DNA of 57,078 nucleotides from Verrucomicrobiales bacterium (GCA_002721895.1 PBLV01000007.1:1-57078); one strand, 5' to 3'. Counted from the stretch's first letter, positions 17,829 to 29,367 are shown. The notes: generated by a model from the sequence alone, not told the origin. A program made the numbers and translations.

Positions 17829-19241
17829 AGCAATAATGTCGCCGATCACCTTCCCAAACACATCCGTCAACCGCACGTCGCGGCTGTTGTGGCGGTAGGT
17901 GAGCTTGAGGTGATCCAATCCCAGCAAGTGCAGAATGGTCGCGTGGATGTCGTGGACGTGGACGGCGTTGTGGATGGCATTCATGCCCAGGTCGTCGGTG
18001 CCGCCGTATGACAAACCGCCCTTGAGTCCGCCGCCAGCCAGCCAGAGGGTGAAGCCGCGGTGATGATGGCCGCGACCGATCTTCACCTCGCGATTGGCCT
18101 CCTCAAACGGCGTGCGACCGAATTCGGTGGCCCAAATGATGAGCGTCTCATCGAGCATGCCGCGCGCCTTGAGATCGGTGATGAGTGCCGTGAGACCTTG
18201 GTCCGTGCGGGCGGCGTTGGAGCGGTGATTGCCAATGAGGCCGCCGCGGTTGCCGTGGGCGTCCCACTTGCGGCCGGTGGCGCCGTCGAGTATTTCCACG
18301 AAACGCACGCCGTTCTCCACCAAGCGCCGGGCGGTGAGGCAATGTTTGGAAAACTGATTGCCGCCGTACAGCGCGTGCATGCTCTGCGGTTCGCGTGACA
18401 GGTCGAACACCTCCGTCGCGCTTTTCTGCATGCGGAACGCCATCTCGTAGGCCTCGATGCGGCCGGTGAGATCGGGCTGCGTCGGATGCCGATCACGATG
18501 CAGGCGGTTGAGGTGATTCAACGTGTCGAGATACTTGCGACGCTGCTCGAGGCTCAGACCGGGACGCGGGTTGAGATTGGGGAACGGCGTCTTGCCCGCC
18601 TCCACACGCGCCACCGCCGCCTGATGCCGCCCGGGCAACATGCCTTGTTGAAACACCTGATCGCCCGCGGTGCTCACGCCGTCCTTCATCACCACGTACG
18701 CCGGCAGATCGGCGCGTTCGCTGCCGAGACCGTACGTGACCCATGAGCCCATGCTGGGGAAGCCCGCGCGTTGATGGCCGGTGTGCCAGATGATCTCGCC
18801 GACCGAATGGATCGCCGAATCGGTATGCACGCCCTTGAGAAAAGTGATCTCGTCCACCACCGTCGCCAGCCGCGGATAAATCTCGCTCACCCACGCGCCG
18901 CATTGGCCATGCTGTTTGAAATCAAAAACCGGCGGCAGGATCTGGCATTTCTCCACCGTCTTTTCCGGGTTGAACCCCTTCAGGTCATCCGCGCTGAAAA
19001 TCTCCGAGGCCTTTTTGCCGGCCCATTCCTTGAGCTTTGGCTTGTGATCAAACGTCTCGAGGTGACTCGCCCCGCCGCACATGAAAACCATGATCACGTT
19101 CTTCGCTCGCGCCCGATGATGCGCCGGCCGCGGCGGCAATGCGCCCTGCGCCTCCAACGCCAGCATCTCGTTCAACGCCAACCCGCCCAGGCTCATTTGC
19201 CCGAGGAACTGGCGCCGATCGATATGCAAGTCTGGATACAT
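17826..19241 (-). CDS. DUF1501 family exported protein
   Basis: This 471-residue protein belongs to the DUF1501 family, a sulfatase-fold group that is abundant in Planctomycetes and Verrucomicrobia and usually paired with DUF1549/DUF1553 proteins, as here. The N-terminus (HIDRRQFLGQMSLGGLAL) resembles a Tat-type signal. Features include VFMCGGASHLETFDHKP, a WATEFGRTPFEE segment, and GRGHHHRGFTLWLAGGG near the C-terminus. The partner gene lies upstream with a 92-bp gap that holds a hairpin. The biochemical role is not established; polymer degradation has been suggested for the pair. Confidence 0.92.
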   Translation of the reverse strand: MYPDLHIDRRQFLGQMSLGGLALNEMLALEAQGALPPRPAHHRARAKNVIMVFMCGGASHLETFDHKPKLKEWAGKKASEIFSADDLKGFNPEKTVEKCQILPPVFDFKQHGQCGAWVSEIYPRLATVVDEITFLKGVHTDSAIHSVGEIIWHTGHQRAGFPSMGSWVTYGLGSERADLPAYVVMKDGVSTAGDQVFQQGMLPGRHQAAVARVEAGKTPFPNLNPRPGLSLEQRRKYLDTLNHLNRLHRDRHPTQPDLTGRIEAYEMAFRMQKSATEVFDLSREPQSMHALYGGNQFSKHCLTARRLVENGVRFVEILDGATGRKWDAHGNRGGLIGNHRSNAARTDQGLTALITDLKARGMLDETLIIWATEFGRTPFEEANREVKIGRGHHHRGFTLWLAGGGLKGGLSYGGTDDLGMNAIHNAVHVHDIHATILHLLGLDHLKLTYRHNSRDVRLTDVFGKVIGDIIA

Positions 19242-19267
19242 CAGGCTACGTTTTTCTTCCGCGAAAA

Positions 19268-19321
19268 GGTAGGGCGCTTTCTCCGAAAGCGCCGCGGCGC
19301 GCTCGGAGAGCGCGCCCTACC
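19268..19321. repeat. Palindromic repeat between DUF1553 and DUF1501 genes
   Basis: Arms GGTAGGGCGC (19268-19277) and GCGCCCTACC (19312-19321) are exact complements and enclose further self-complementary, Cys-codon-poor GC-rich sequence. The structure would fold as a long hairpin in the mRNA between the two genes. No T-run follows on the transcribed strand, so it is more likely a REP-like element than a terminator. Confidence 0.7.
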
Positions 19322-19333
19322 AACTACAGTCAT

Positions 19334-21067
19334 TCAGTTCACGTAAATCATTTCGTTTAATCCCAGCACCAAGTGGCAATAATGGCGAAGCGCATCGGGG
19401 TTTTCCGCGCCGAGGAGTTTTAGGCCAATTTCCAGTTCCTCAGGACGCGGTGGGCGCGACAGCGCCAACAGGTACAATCGTTTCACCTGCGCCTTTGCTT
19501 CCTCGCCAGCCTCAGTTTGCACGCGCTTGGCCAAGTGTCCGGCCAGTTCCCACACGAGCGGTGCGTTCAGTGCAAAGAGTGCCCCGTTGGGCGTGGCGCC
19601 GGTGGTGCGCGCACCGACGCTGATCGTGTAGTCCGGCGGATCGAACAGGCTCAGCGTGGGATGTTTGGCTGAACGATGGGCCTGCAGGTAAATCGATCGC
19701 CGCCAACTCTTCGGTTCATCACGCACCGTCTGCCGCGCGTGCCCGATCGAAATACTCGGGCCATACAGCTCCGGCTTCAACACGCCCGCCACCGCGAGCA
19801 GCGAATCACGAATCGCTTCCGCCTCCAATCGGTTGGGACGCCAGTGCCAGAGCAACGTGTTGCCCGCATCCATTTTCATCGGCGCGGTGTTCGCCGTGCC
19901 CGACTGCCGATACGTGGCACTGGTGACGATCAATCGATGAATCGGCTTGAGACGCCAACCGCCCTCGATGAGCTGGCGCGCCAGGTAATCGAGCAACTGC
20001 GGATGCGTCGGCGGTGTGCCGAGATTGCCAAAATCATTGGGCGTGCGCACGAGGCCCTGCCCGAAGTGATGATGCCACAGGCGATTGACAATCACGCGCG
20101 CGAGCAATTCGCCCGCGCCGTGTTCAGTATCCGTCAGCCAATCACCCAAGGCGGCCAGCTCGGTTTTGCCCGTGCGCCAGTGCGTATCCTCCTTGCGCTT
20201 GAGCACCTTAATAAAGCCCGGCTGCACAACCGCGCCCGGTGAACTCCAGCTGCCCCGGCGCAACACGCGCGGCTCCTTGATCTCCAGTGGGATCGTCTTG
20301 GCCGAAGCCCGCGGCGCTTCCTTCACCTGATCCCAAAATGTCGCGGTCAGTTGATAATATTCCTCCGTCGTCATCGGGTCGACCGGATGATCATGGCAGC
20401 GCGCACAACCAAAGCTGATGCCGAGGAACGCCGTGCCCGTCGTCGCCACCATGTCGTCGAGCCGATGAAACTGCTTGTCGTTCGGGTTCGAGTTGTCCTG
20501 CAGCCGCGGCCCCAGTTGAATGAATTGCCCCAGCTCCTTGTGCTTTTCATCCGGCGCAAAATGGAACCGGACAAATTGATCAAACGGCACATCCTCATTA
20601 AGCGCGCGAATCACCGCATCGCGAAACCGCCACACATTCGCCCGCGGCTTGTCGGCATTCACCGTCAGTTGCCCGCTGCTCTCGCCGAAGCGCACCACAT
20701 CCAGCCAATGCCGCCCCCAGCGCTCACCAAAACGCGGACTAGCCAGCAGCCGATCCACCAGCCGCCCGTACGCGCCGGGTTGGGTGTCCGCGATGAACTG
20801 CTCAATCTCCGCCACTGTCGGCGGCAGGCCGGTGAGCGCCAACGTCACGCGCCGGATCAAGGTGTATCGATCCGCTGGAGGTTGCGGCTGAAGCTTCGCC
20901 ACCCGGAGTTTAGCCAGCACAAATCCATCCACCGGCGTCCGCCCCCAATCGCCTGCCGCCGGTACCTTCGGCGACTGCAATGCGGCCAAGCTCCACAGCT
21001 TGGGATTCTCCGCGCTTAGCGACACGGCCCACAAAACCAAAACCCACATTGGCCCACGCCAAGTCAT
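19334..21067 (-). CDS. DUF1549/DUF1553 domain exported protein
   Basis: This 577-residue protein has an N-terminal signal peptide (MWVLVLWAVSLSAE), then a DUF1549 domain (DRYTLIRRVTLALTGLPPT, RFGERWGRHWLDVVRF) and a C-terminal DUF1553 domain (RVIVNRLWHHHFGQGLVRTP, HPQLLDYLARQ, RLEAEAIRDSLLAVAG). A haem-type motif CARCHDHPVDP lies between the domains. The N-terminal PSCyt1 cytochrome domain seen in longer relatives is absent, so this is a short version. It is upstream of and probably co-transcribed with the DUF1501 gene. Confidence 0.92.
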   Translation of the reverse strand: MTWRGPMWVLVLWAVSLSAENPKLWSLAALQSPKVPAAGDWGRTPVDGFVLAKLRVAKLQPQPPADRYTLIRRVTLALTGLPPTVAEIEQFIADTQPGAYGRLVDRLLASPRFGERWGRHWLDVVRFGESSGQLTVNADKPRANVWRFRDAVIRALNEDVPFDQFVRFHFAPDEKHKELGQFIQLGPRLQDNSNPNDKQFHRLDDMVATTGTAFLGISFGCARCHDHPVDPMTTEEYYQLTATFWDQVKEAPRASAKTIPLEIKEPRVLRRGSWSSPGAVVQPGFIKVLKRKEDTHWRTGKTELAALGDWLTDTEHGAGELLARVIVNRLWHHHFGQGLVRTPNDFGNLGTPPTHPQLLDYLARQLIEGGWRLKPIHRLIVTSATYRQSGTANTAPMKMDAGNTLLWHWRPNRLEAEAIRDSLLAVAGVLKPELYGPSISIGHARQTVRDEPKSWRRSIYLQAHRSAKHPTLSLFDPPDYTISVGARTTGATPNGALFALNAPLVWELAGHLAKRVQTEAGEEAKAQVKRLYLLALSRPPRPEELEIGLKLLGAENPDALRHYCHLVLGLNEMIYVN

Positions 21068-21114
21068 CCCCGCAAGAGTTGCGAACCGCCCGATATTTGC
21101 AAACGAATTTATTC

Positions 21115-21180
21115 TGACGCGGAGGCGTGGAGACGCGGAGATTCAAATTCATTTCTCCGCGGCTCCACGGCTCCGCGTGA
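21115..21180. repeat. 27-bp-arm imperfect inverted repeat in a divergent intergenic region
   Basis: Left arm 21115-21141 and right arm 21154-21180 match at 24 of 27 positions with a 12-base AT-rich loop. Each arm is itself built from 8-9 bp copies of an RCGYGGAG motif. It sits between two divergent genes (starts at 21067 and 21240), so it is not a shared terminator. It may be a REP-like element or affect both promoters. Confidence 0.75.
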
Positions 21181-21239
21181 GCCATCAATCCTGCTTGACC
21201 GCCAGCGGTGCGCAGGCATCATCGGCGCACACTTTTGTC

Positions 21240-22211
21240 ATGAAACAACTGCTTGTCTTTTCGCTATTCCTCTCCCTTTCCGTCCAGGCCGCTTGGACGG
21301 TGAAGCCCGCTGCCAACCCAAATGCCCCCGGCAAGGGGCTGGCGATTGCGCAGGATGGCAAGCCGGTGGCGCATTTTGTGTTTGGCGAAGGTCAAAAGAA
21401 ACCGTTCCTGCACGTGTACGGCGCGAAAGGCGAGCTGCTCACGAATCCGGGTGTGGGTCCCGACGGCAAGGATTTCGGCCGCTTCCCGCATCATCGCGGC
21501 ATCTACATCGGCTGGCGCGTGCTTTCCGGCGGCGGCTCGTATGACCTGTGGCACATTCACAAGGGCGAAATCATGCGCGTGAAGGAAATCAAAAGCGCCA
21601 AGGCCAGCGACAACGGCGTGACCATCGTGGCAGACATCGAATGGCGTACGGGCAAGGCGGGCAAGGAAGACGTGCTGCTGCTCAGTGAAACCCGCACGCT
21701 CACGATCTCCAAGGCGGGCACCGCCACTCAGGTGGATTTCCACACTGAACTCACCGCAGCAGCCGACCTGACCTTGGGCGGCGATCTGCAACATGCGGGT
21801 TGCCATTTCCGCGCGCACACGGCCGTGGCGGAGAAGGGCACGAAGTTCACCAGCTACCTGTGGGAGCCCAAAGGCAAGGTCGCCGGTAACGGCAAAATTT
21901 TGAGCAAGGAATGGAAGTGGAACCGCCTACAATTCCAGCTCGGCGGCAACTGGTACAGCGCCACGCAATTCAACAGCCCCAATCAGCCGGTGGAGGAACT
22001 CAGTTGGCGCAACTACGGCCGGTTCGGTTTTTTCTTCAAGAAGGATTTAAAGAAAGGCGACACCCAAAAACTTGATTACCGTTTCCACATTGCCGCGAGC
22101 GAACAACCGGCGCTGGAGAGTTTCCCGCCGCAGGTCAGCAAGGATCAGGAAACCCGCTGGCGCGCCGCCGCCCAAAAGGCCTACGGCGCATTTGTGAAAT
22201 CACTGAAGTAA
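21240..22211 (+). CDS. DUF6807 family (PmoA-like) exported protein
   Basis: The 323-residue protein has a clear signal peptide (MKQLLVFSLFLSLSVQAAW), which fixes the ATG at 21240 although the frame is open further upstream. The body shows DUF6807 hallmarks: KPFLHVYGAKGELLTNPG, DFGRFPHHRGIYIGWRVL and YDLWHIHKGEIMRVKE, then a beta-rich second half ending in a helical tail. The family is common in the secreted carbohydrate-related gene sets of Planctomycetes and Verrucomicrobia. No catalytic chemistry is established. It is followed 36 bp later by a PQQ-propeller gene on the same strand. Confidence 0.88.
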   Translation: MKQLLVFSLFLSLSVQAAWTVKPAANPNAPGKGLAIAQDGKPVAHFVFGEGQKKPFLHVYGAKGELLTNPGVGPDGKDFGRFPHHRGIYIGWRVLSGGGSYDLWHIHKGEIMRVKEIKSAKASDNGVTIVADIEWRTGKAGKEDVLLLSETRTLTISKAGTATQVDFHTELTAAADLTLGGDLQHAGCHFRAHTAVAEKGTKFTSYLWEPKGKVAGNGKILSKEWKWNRLQFQLGGNWYSATQFNSPNQPVEELSWRNYGRFGFFFKKDLKKGDTQKLDYRFHIAASEQPALESFPPQVSKDQETRWRAAAQKAYGAFVKSLK

Positions 22212-22247
22212 CTTTAACCCGAAACGTCACACTTTAATAAATCCATC

Positions 22248-23558
22248 ATGATTAAAAACACCATCCTTACACTGACAATCCTCAGCTCCAGCGTCTTGGC
22301 CGGAGATTGGCCGAATTGGCGCGGGCCCAACCACAATGGCGCAACCGAGGCCGAAGGGTTACCTGTCAAATTCAGTAAGACCGAGAACATCGCCTGGAGC
22401 ACGCCCATGCCCGGCCCCAGCGCGGCGACGCCCATCACGTGGAAGGATCGGGTCTTTGTCTCGTCCAGCAGCCCCAAGACGCAAGAACTTCTGGCCCTTT
22501 GCCTGAACCGTGAAACGGGCAAGGTGCTTTGGCGACAGGTGGTCGGCAACGGCTTCCAGCGTGACAATCGTAGCAACTACGCCTCGCCCTCGCCCACCAC
22601 CGACGGTCGCGTGGTGGTTTTCTTCTACGGGAATGGCGACCTCGCGGCGTTTAATCTCGACGGCAAAAAACTCTGGGCCAAGAAAATCCAGGGCGACTCC
22701 AACGGCTTTGCCTTTCAGTGGACCTTCAGCACCAGTCCGCTGCTGCACAAGGGTATCCTTTATCTGCAGGTGCTGCAGCGCGACACGGGTGTGCGCGGCC
22801 ACGGCAAGGCCTCCGGAAACGAATCCTACATCCTCGCGCTGGATCCCAATACCGGCGAGCAACTGTGGCGGCACATTCGGCCCGCGAAGGCCAAGGCCGA
22901 GAGTCTGGAGGCCTTTAGCACGCCTGTACCCTACACGAACAACGGGCGTGAGGAATTGCTGATCGTCGGCGGCGACTGCCTGACCGGGCATGATCCCCGC
23001 ACGGGCCGTGAGTTGTGGCGCTGGGGCACGTGGAATCCCTCGCGCATCGGCCACTGGCGACTGGTACCCTCGCCGGTGGTTGGTGGTGGCGTGGTGCTCG
23101 CCTGTGCCCCCAAGGGCTCGCCCATCTATGCGGTGAAAGCCGGCGGCAAGGGCGTCCTGAACAATGACGCCATCGCGTGGAAAAGTCAGGGCCGCACGGA
23201 CGACATCACCAGCGATGTTTGCACCCCGTTGTTTTACAACAAGAAATTCTTCGTGATGTACGGCGAAGGCCGAGACAAGACACTCTCCAGCGTCAATCCC
23301 GCCACCGGCAAGGCCGATTGGCAGGTCAATCTGGAAAGTCGCGCGTTGGTTCGCACCTCACCCACCGCTGCCGATGGAAAGATCTATCTGCAAAGCCACG
23401 CGGGCGAAGTCTTCGTGGTGAATGCCCAAGATGGAAAAATCTTGAACCGCGTGATGATGGGCGAAAATGGCGACGACCTCACCCGCGCCAGCATCACCAT
23501 ATCGAACAATCAACTGCTCATTCGCACCAACAACAAGCTCTACTGCGTGGGAAAGTAG
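22248..23558 (+). CDS. Exported PQQ-type beta-propeller protein
   Basis: The 436-residue protein carries a signal peptide (MIKNTILTLTILSSSVLAG) and starts its mature part with the signature DWPNWRGPNHNGAT. Repeated blades contain motifs such as NRETGKVLWRQ, NTGEQLWRHI and DPRTGRELWRWG, the tryptophan-docking pattern of PQQ-like or BamB-like eight-bladed propellers. No haem motif is present. Proteins of this type are numerous in Verrucomicrobia; most have no proven cofactor or substrate. A related gene is at 54203-55513 on the other strand. Confidence 0.9.
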   Translation: MIKNTILTLTILSSSVLAGDWPNWRGPNHNGATEAEGLPVKFSKTENIAWSTPMPGPSAATPITWKDRVFVSSSSPKTQELLALCLNRETGKVLWRQVVGNGFQRDNRSNYASPSPTTDGRVVVFFYGNGDLAAFNLDGKKLWAKKIQGDSNGFAFQWTFSTSPLLHKGILYLQVLQRDTGVRGHGKASGNESYILALDPNTGEQLWRHIRPAKAKAESLEAFSTPVPYTNNGREELLIVGGDCLTGHDPRTGRELWRWGTWNPSRIGHWRLVPSPVVGGGVVLACAPKGSPIYAVKAGGKGVLNNDAIAWKSQGRTDDITSDVCTPLFYNKKFFVMYGEGRDKTLSSVNPATGKADWQVNLESRALVRTSPTAADGKIYLQSHAGEVFVVNAQDGKILNRVMMGENGDDLTRASITISNNQLLIRTNNKLYCVGK

Positions 23559-23599
23559 GCGGACAACGAATAACTGAATCGGCTACTGTCACACAGCAT

Positions 23600-23791
23600 C
23601 AGGAGTTTGTCGGCGCGTCGAACATCCACCCGAAGAACGGGCGGATGTTTACAAATAGCACCATGCAGGGCATTTCCACGCTCGACTGGTTGGACTACGA
23701 CACCGGCAAATCGCGCCACCGCTTCCAGTACGGCGCGGAGAACGACGGTTACCTTGCTGGCGCTGCCAACGACGGTAGACGCCTAAACTAA
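23600..23791 (+). pseudogene. Unidentified coding remnant
   Basis: Downstream of the propeller gene a short plus-strand frame reads as plausible protein (EFVGASNIHPKNGRMF, then STLDWLDYDTGKSRHRFQYG) but has no convincing start and ends at a TAA at 23789-23791. The composition is unlike shadow frames of this window. It may be the C-terminal end of a lost secreted protein. I cannot name the family. Confidence 0.3.
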
Positions 23792-23864
23792 GGCCGATAA
23801 TTAAGCGGGCAACTACTCGCCGGTGCACGTAACGAGCTGCCAGCGATGGCCGAGCCAGAAGGCT

Positions 23865-24005
23865 TTACATGGCCGGCTTCTTTTCCGGGTAGCCGATGCG
23901 ATGGAAGGAGCTGACGATGCTGGTCGTGATATTGCGAGAGTGGCTTCCGATCCGTTTCAAATAACGGGTGTAAAGGGCGACAGCGGCACGATGAGGCTCG
24001 TTCAT
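23865..24005 (-). pseudogene. C-terminal fragment of a PhoU-like protein
   Basis: A 46-residue minus-strand frame (ATG at 24005, TAA at 23865-23867) includes AALYTRYLKRIG-type sequence: the actual residues are AVALYTRYLKRIGSHSRNIT, followed by a TSIVSSFHRIGYPEKK tail. This is the pattern of the last helices of PhoU-domain phosphate regulators, which are normally about 220 residues. A TGA lies three codons upstream in frame, so nothing more of the gene remains. I read it as a decayed remnant. The family call comes from pattern recognition only. Confidence 0.45.
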
Positions 24006-24165
24006 CGACAATCAGGATCTTCCGCTAACGGCTCGGGAACTGTTTCTGAGGTTTCCAAGACGGTATACATCGACTCCAACTAAACTCCCCTGCGTGGCAA
24101 CGCAAGGTCGCCATTGTGACAATTGCGTTACATGAAACCACGCCTGAAACAGCAAACTCTTTCTC

Positions 24166-25179
24166 CTACTGCCTGCCACGCATCACCACCCGCAATGATG
24201 GCATTTTAAACACTTCCGGGTTAACCAGCAGCTTGGGCCGCTTGCCCGCCATCAAGTCCAGGATAGACTGCGCCACAGCCACGTTGACTTCTGCCCGCGT
24301 CCCGTGCGTCATCGGAGCCATGTGTGGGGTCAGCAGAATGTTGGGTGCCGAACGCAACGGATGATCAGTCGGCAGCGGCTCCATCACGAAGGCATCCAAT
24401 CCCGCGCCACCAATCCAACCTTCCCGCAACGCGCATGCCAATGACATTTCATCAATCAGTGAACCGCGCCCCGTGTTCACCAGACAAACCGTCTTTTTCA
24501 TTTGGCGCAAAGCATTCTCGTCGATCAGGTTGCGATTAGCCTCCGTCGCCGCCGCGTTCAGGGAAATGAAATCGCTTTCCGCCAACAGTTTCTCCAGCGA
24601 GACATATTCCACGCCGAGCTCGCGCGCTGCCTCCGTGGGGGCAGGATCATAACCCAGTACCCGCATCTGGAAGCCCGTCGCCCGGCGCGCCACTTCCTTG
24701 CCAATGCGACCGCACCCAATTATCCCCAACGTTTTGTGGTGAACATCATGCCCCCAAACCGTCTCCCACTGCCCGGCCATGACTTTTTCGTGTCCCATTG
24801 TTACTCCCCGCGCCACGCTCAACAATAACGCCCACGCAAAATCTGCCACCGCCTGATCCAAATACCCAGGCAGGTAACCCACCACTATTCCCAACTCCGT
24901 CGCCACTTCCACATCAATCGAGTCGTAACCCACCCCCCAGCGCGAAATGAACTTTAAATCCGACGCCTCCGGCAGTCGCAAGGTCGCCTCACTGAAGTCA
25001 TCGCTCCCCGCCACAAGCGCATCCAGCCCCGGCAGCAGTTCCCGTAATTCCCCGTGATCCAATGGCAAGTCCAGTGGTGTCGTGACCAATTCGCAACCCG
25101 CCCCTTCCAGCATTCTCCATCCCTCGCTTTCCGTTGCCCCTTCGAACGCCCGCGCAGTTACCAACACCTTCCAACTCAT
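24166..25179 (-). CDS. D-isomer-specific 2-hydroxyacid dehydrogenase
   Basis: This cytoplasmic NAD-dependent dehydrogenase of 337 residues starts at MSWKVLVTARAF (ATG 25179). The Rossmann motif GIIGCGRIGKEVARR lies in the middle. The catalytic set is visible: Arg in VNTGRGSLIDE, Glu in LDAFVMEPLP and His in LLTPHMAPMTHG. It resembles the phosphoglycerate dehydrogenase/hydroxypyruvate reductase branch without the C-terminal ACT domain of full SerA. The substrate cannot be set from sequence alone. It follows clpB, separated by about 100 bp with a short palindrome. Confidence 0.88.
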   Translation of the reverse strand: MSWKVLVTARAFEGATESEGWRMLEGAGCELVTTPLDLPLDHGELRELLPGLDALVAGSDDFSEATLRLPEASDLKFISRWGVGYDSIDVEVATELGIVVGYLPGYLDQAVADFAWALLLSVARGVTMGHEKVMAGQWETVWGHDVHHKTLGIIGCGRIGKEVARRATGFQMRVLGYDPAPTEAARELGVEYVSLEKLLAESDFISLNAAATEANRNLIDENALRQMKKTVCLVNTGRGSLIDEMSLACALREGWIGGAGLDAFVMEPLPTDHPLRSAPNILLTPHMAPMTHGTRAEVNVAVAQSILDLMAGKRPKLLVNPEVFKMPSLRVVMRGRQ

Positions 25180-25255
25180 GCGCGCCACACTAACTATCCA
25201 CAATAAAATGCCCGAGGGAAAAATCCCCCAAGCATTGGATAAGGCGAATCGTAGC

Positions 25256-25273
25256 GCAGGCTTCCAAGCCTGC
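25256..25273. repeat. 18-bp perfect palindrome after clpB
   Basis: GCAGGCTTCCAAGCCTGC has 8-bp complementary arms about a CC centre. It lies in the 100-bp gap between the clpB stop (25282) and the dehydrogenase start. The transcribed strand has no T-run, so termination is doubtful. It looks like a dispersed palindromic element. Confidence 0.6.
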
Positions 25274-25281
25274 TCCTCGTG

Positions 25282-27873
<2,592 letters not shown>

Positions 27874-27901
27874 CCTTTGCCTCCTTCGTTTTATTTTATA
27901 T

Positions 27902-27964
27902 GTGCTGCCGGCGTCCCTCCGGCAGAAGAAAATTTACAAACTGCCGGCAAGATGCCGGCAGCAC
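27902..27964. repeat. Dispersed palindromic repeat, copy 1 (hsp20-clpB gap)
   Basis: Left arm 27902-27925 and right arm 27941-27964 are 24 nt each, with a 15-nt AT-rich loop. The right arm is identical to the right arms of the copies at 31582-31605 and 32905-32928; the left arm is diverged at a few positions. The element fills about half of the gap between hsp20 and clpB. The core of each arm is CTGCCGGCAAGATGCCGGCA. Confidence 0.9.
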
Positions 27965-28008
27965 GAGACCCTGCCGGGGGGTTAAACACCCCCCGGCGGC
28001 TCCCATGG

Positions 28009-28431
28009 CTATTCCACACGCACTTCGATGGCCTTGGCCTTCACGTCCTCGCGCTTCGCCACGCTGACCTCCAGCAAGCCATCCTTGTAATTCGCCGTCA
28101 CCGACTCCGCGTCGGCGTCCTCCGGCAAGGTGAAGCCCCGGCTGAACGCCCCGTGCGCCCGTTCCACGCGGTAAAAGGTCCGCCCCTCCACCTTGCGTTC
28201 CAGGTCACGCTCGCCCGACAGCGTCAGCACGCCATCCTCCACCGTCACCTTCACGTTGTCCTTGTTCAGGCCCGGCAACTCCGCGCGGACCAAGTAACTC
28301 GAGTCAGTCTCCTCGATGTCCACCACCGGCGACCAACCCGCCGACTCCCCGCCGCCCAGCACCGTGGCCAGACGGTTGTGCAGCAACTCGTCCATCTCGT
28401 GGATCGGGTTCCAGATGCTCAATGTTTTCAT
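28009..28431 (-). CDS. Small heat-shock protein, Hsp20/alpha-crystallin family
   Basis: This 140-residue ATP-independent holdase has the alpha-crystallin domain at about residues 35-130: VDIEETDSSYLVRAELPGL, then GVLTLSGERDLE and FSRGFTLPEDADAES. It ends with a short tail that lacks a clear I-x-I motif (KAIEVRVE). AAAGGAG lies seven bases upstream of the ATG. It precedes clpB in the same direction; the two proteins work together, the holdase keeping aggregates accessible to ClpB. Confidence 0.95.
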   Translation of the reverse strand: MKTLSIWNPIHEMDELLHNRLATVLGGGESAGWSPVVDIEETDSSYLVRAELPGLNKDNVKVTVEDGVLTLSGERDLERKVEGRTFYRVERAHGAFSRGFTLPEDADAESVTANYKDGLLEVSVAKREDVKAKAIEVRVE

Positions 28432-28681
28432 TGTGAACTCCTTTCGCGGCGATGTTCATTTCAGCCCGCGGCCCCGCCGTTTGGCCACCGGCCATTTTTG
28501 AAAAACCCGTTCACGCAGCCTCGTGACAACCACGCAAACCTGCCATATTAACAACAGGATCCGTGCCAGAGGATTATTTTTTAAAAACCCTGAAAAATAG
28601 TGGAAAAACGCGATTTATTGCCTGAAGTCGAAGTGGATAAACTGTGAAAAAGGGACTAAACGGCTCAAACATAAAGAGCCA
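28432..28681 (-). promoter_or_regulatory. Intergenic region upstream of hsp20
   Basis: This 250-bp gap contains no gene. Its AT-rich half (28570-28650) probably carries the heat-shock promoter, but I see no CIRCE element. A TGGCAC at the start of a possible sigma-54 site (minus strand, near 28560) lacks the GC at -12. At 28662-28680 the inverted repeat GGCTC/GAGCC with a 9-nt loop, followed on the minus strand by a T-rich stretch, may weakly terminate the HAD gene transcript. Confidence 0.4.
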
Positions 28682-29356
28682 TTATGGCCCTTTCGTGATT
28701 TCGGCCAATTCCCTCAATGAGGTGACAATCTGTCCCTCTCGGATCGGATGTTGGTTGCCGTCTCGGCACAAAAGCCGGCCCTGCCAACCCGCCGACAGTG
28801 CCCCCTTCAAGTCCTCGCGCCGACTGTCGCCCACATGCAGGATTGCTGAGCCCTCCACCCCCATGCGCTCCGCGACCGCATCGAACAACCGGCCATCGGG
28901 CTTGGTCAGTTCCATTTCTGCCGATACAAAAATCTCTTCAAACAATCTCGTCAGTTCCAGCCGATCTAGCAACGACCGCAGTCGCTCGTCCCAATTGGAC
29001 AACACCGCCATCCGCATTCCCCGTTCCTTTAAACACGCCAACGCCGGCCGCACGTCTTCAAACATCCTCCATGTGTCCGCCTCGGCGAATCGCTCATAAA
29101 GCTCTGCAAAAAAAGTCTGGCTCGGCAGTTCACTGGACAGCCCCGCGAACACTTCATCCACCAGCCCCGCCCAAGCCTCGCGAGAGTAGTCAAACTCCCG
29201 TCCCGCGTGCCATGCCGCGACGAACTGCTGGTTTAAAACTGCCGGATCTACATTGACCCCATGCTGCGCCGCCACCTCCGCATAGACATGCCCCACCGAG
29301 GGCCAAGGCTCGATCAATGTCCCACCGACATCTAAGGTGATCGCTTTGATGTTCAT
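28682..29356 (-). CDS. HAD-superfamily hydrolase
   Basis: The 224-residue protein starts at MNIKAITLDVGGTL, where the first Asp is the expected nucleophile. The second acid of the DxD pair is replaced by Gly (DVGGT), as in the HDHD3-like branch. Other HAD motifs are VLSNWDERL (motif II), a Lys in ELTKPDGRLF (motif III) and HVGDSRREDLKGAL (motif IV). The cap lies between motifs I and II. It is a probable cytoplasmic small-molecule phosphatase of unknown substrate. It is the last gene of the long minus-strand run, separated from the oligopeptidase by a palindrome. Confidence 0.85.
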   Translation of the reverse strand: MNIKAITLDVGGTLIEPWPSVGHVYAEVAAQHGVNVDPAVLNQQFVAAWHAGREFDYSREAWAGLVDEVFAGLSSELPSQTFFAELYERFAEADTWRMFEDVRPALACLKERGMRMAVLSNWDERLRSLLDRLELTRLFEEIFVSAEMELTKPDGRLFDAVAERMGVEGSAILHVGDSRREDLKGALSAGWQGRLLCRDGNQHPIREGQIVTSLRELAEITKGP

Positions 29357-29367
29357 GCTGGGTGTTT

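Noticed and set aside
24003..24025. Minus-strand KILIVDE-type reading, like a response regulator start
   Set aside because: Only seven residues, in a different frame from the PhoU-like piece, with no continuation.
28545..28570. Possible sigma-54 promoter for hsp20 (minus-strand TGGCACG)
   Set aside because: The -12 GC is absent at the required spacing, unlike the site at 40287.
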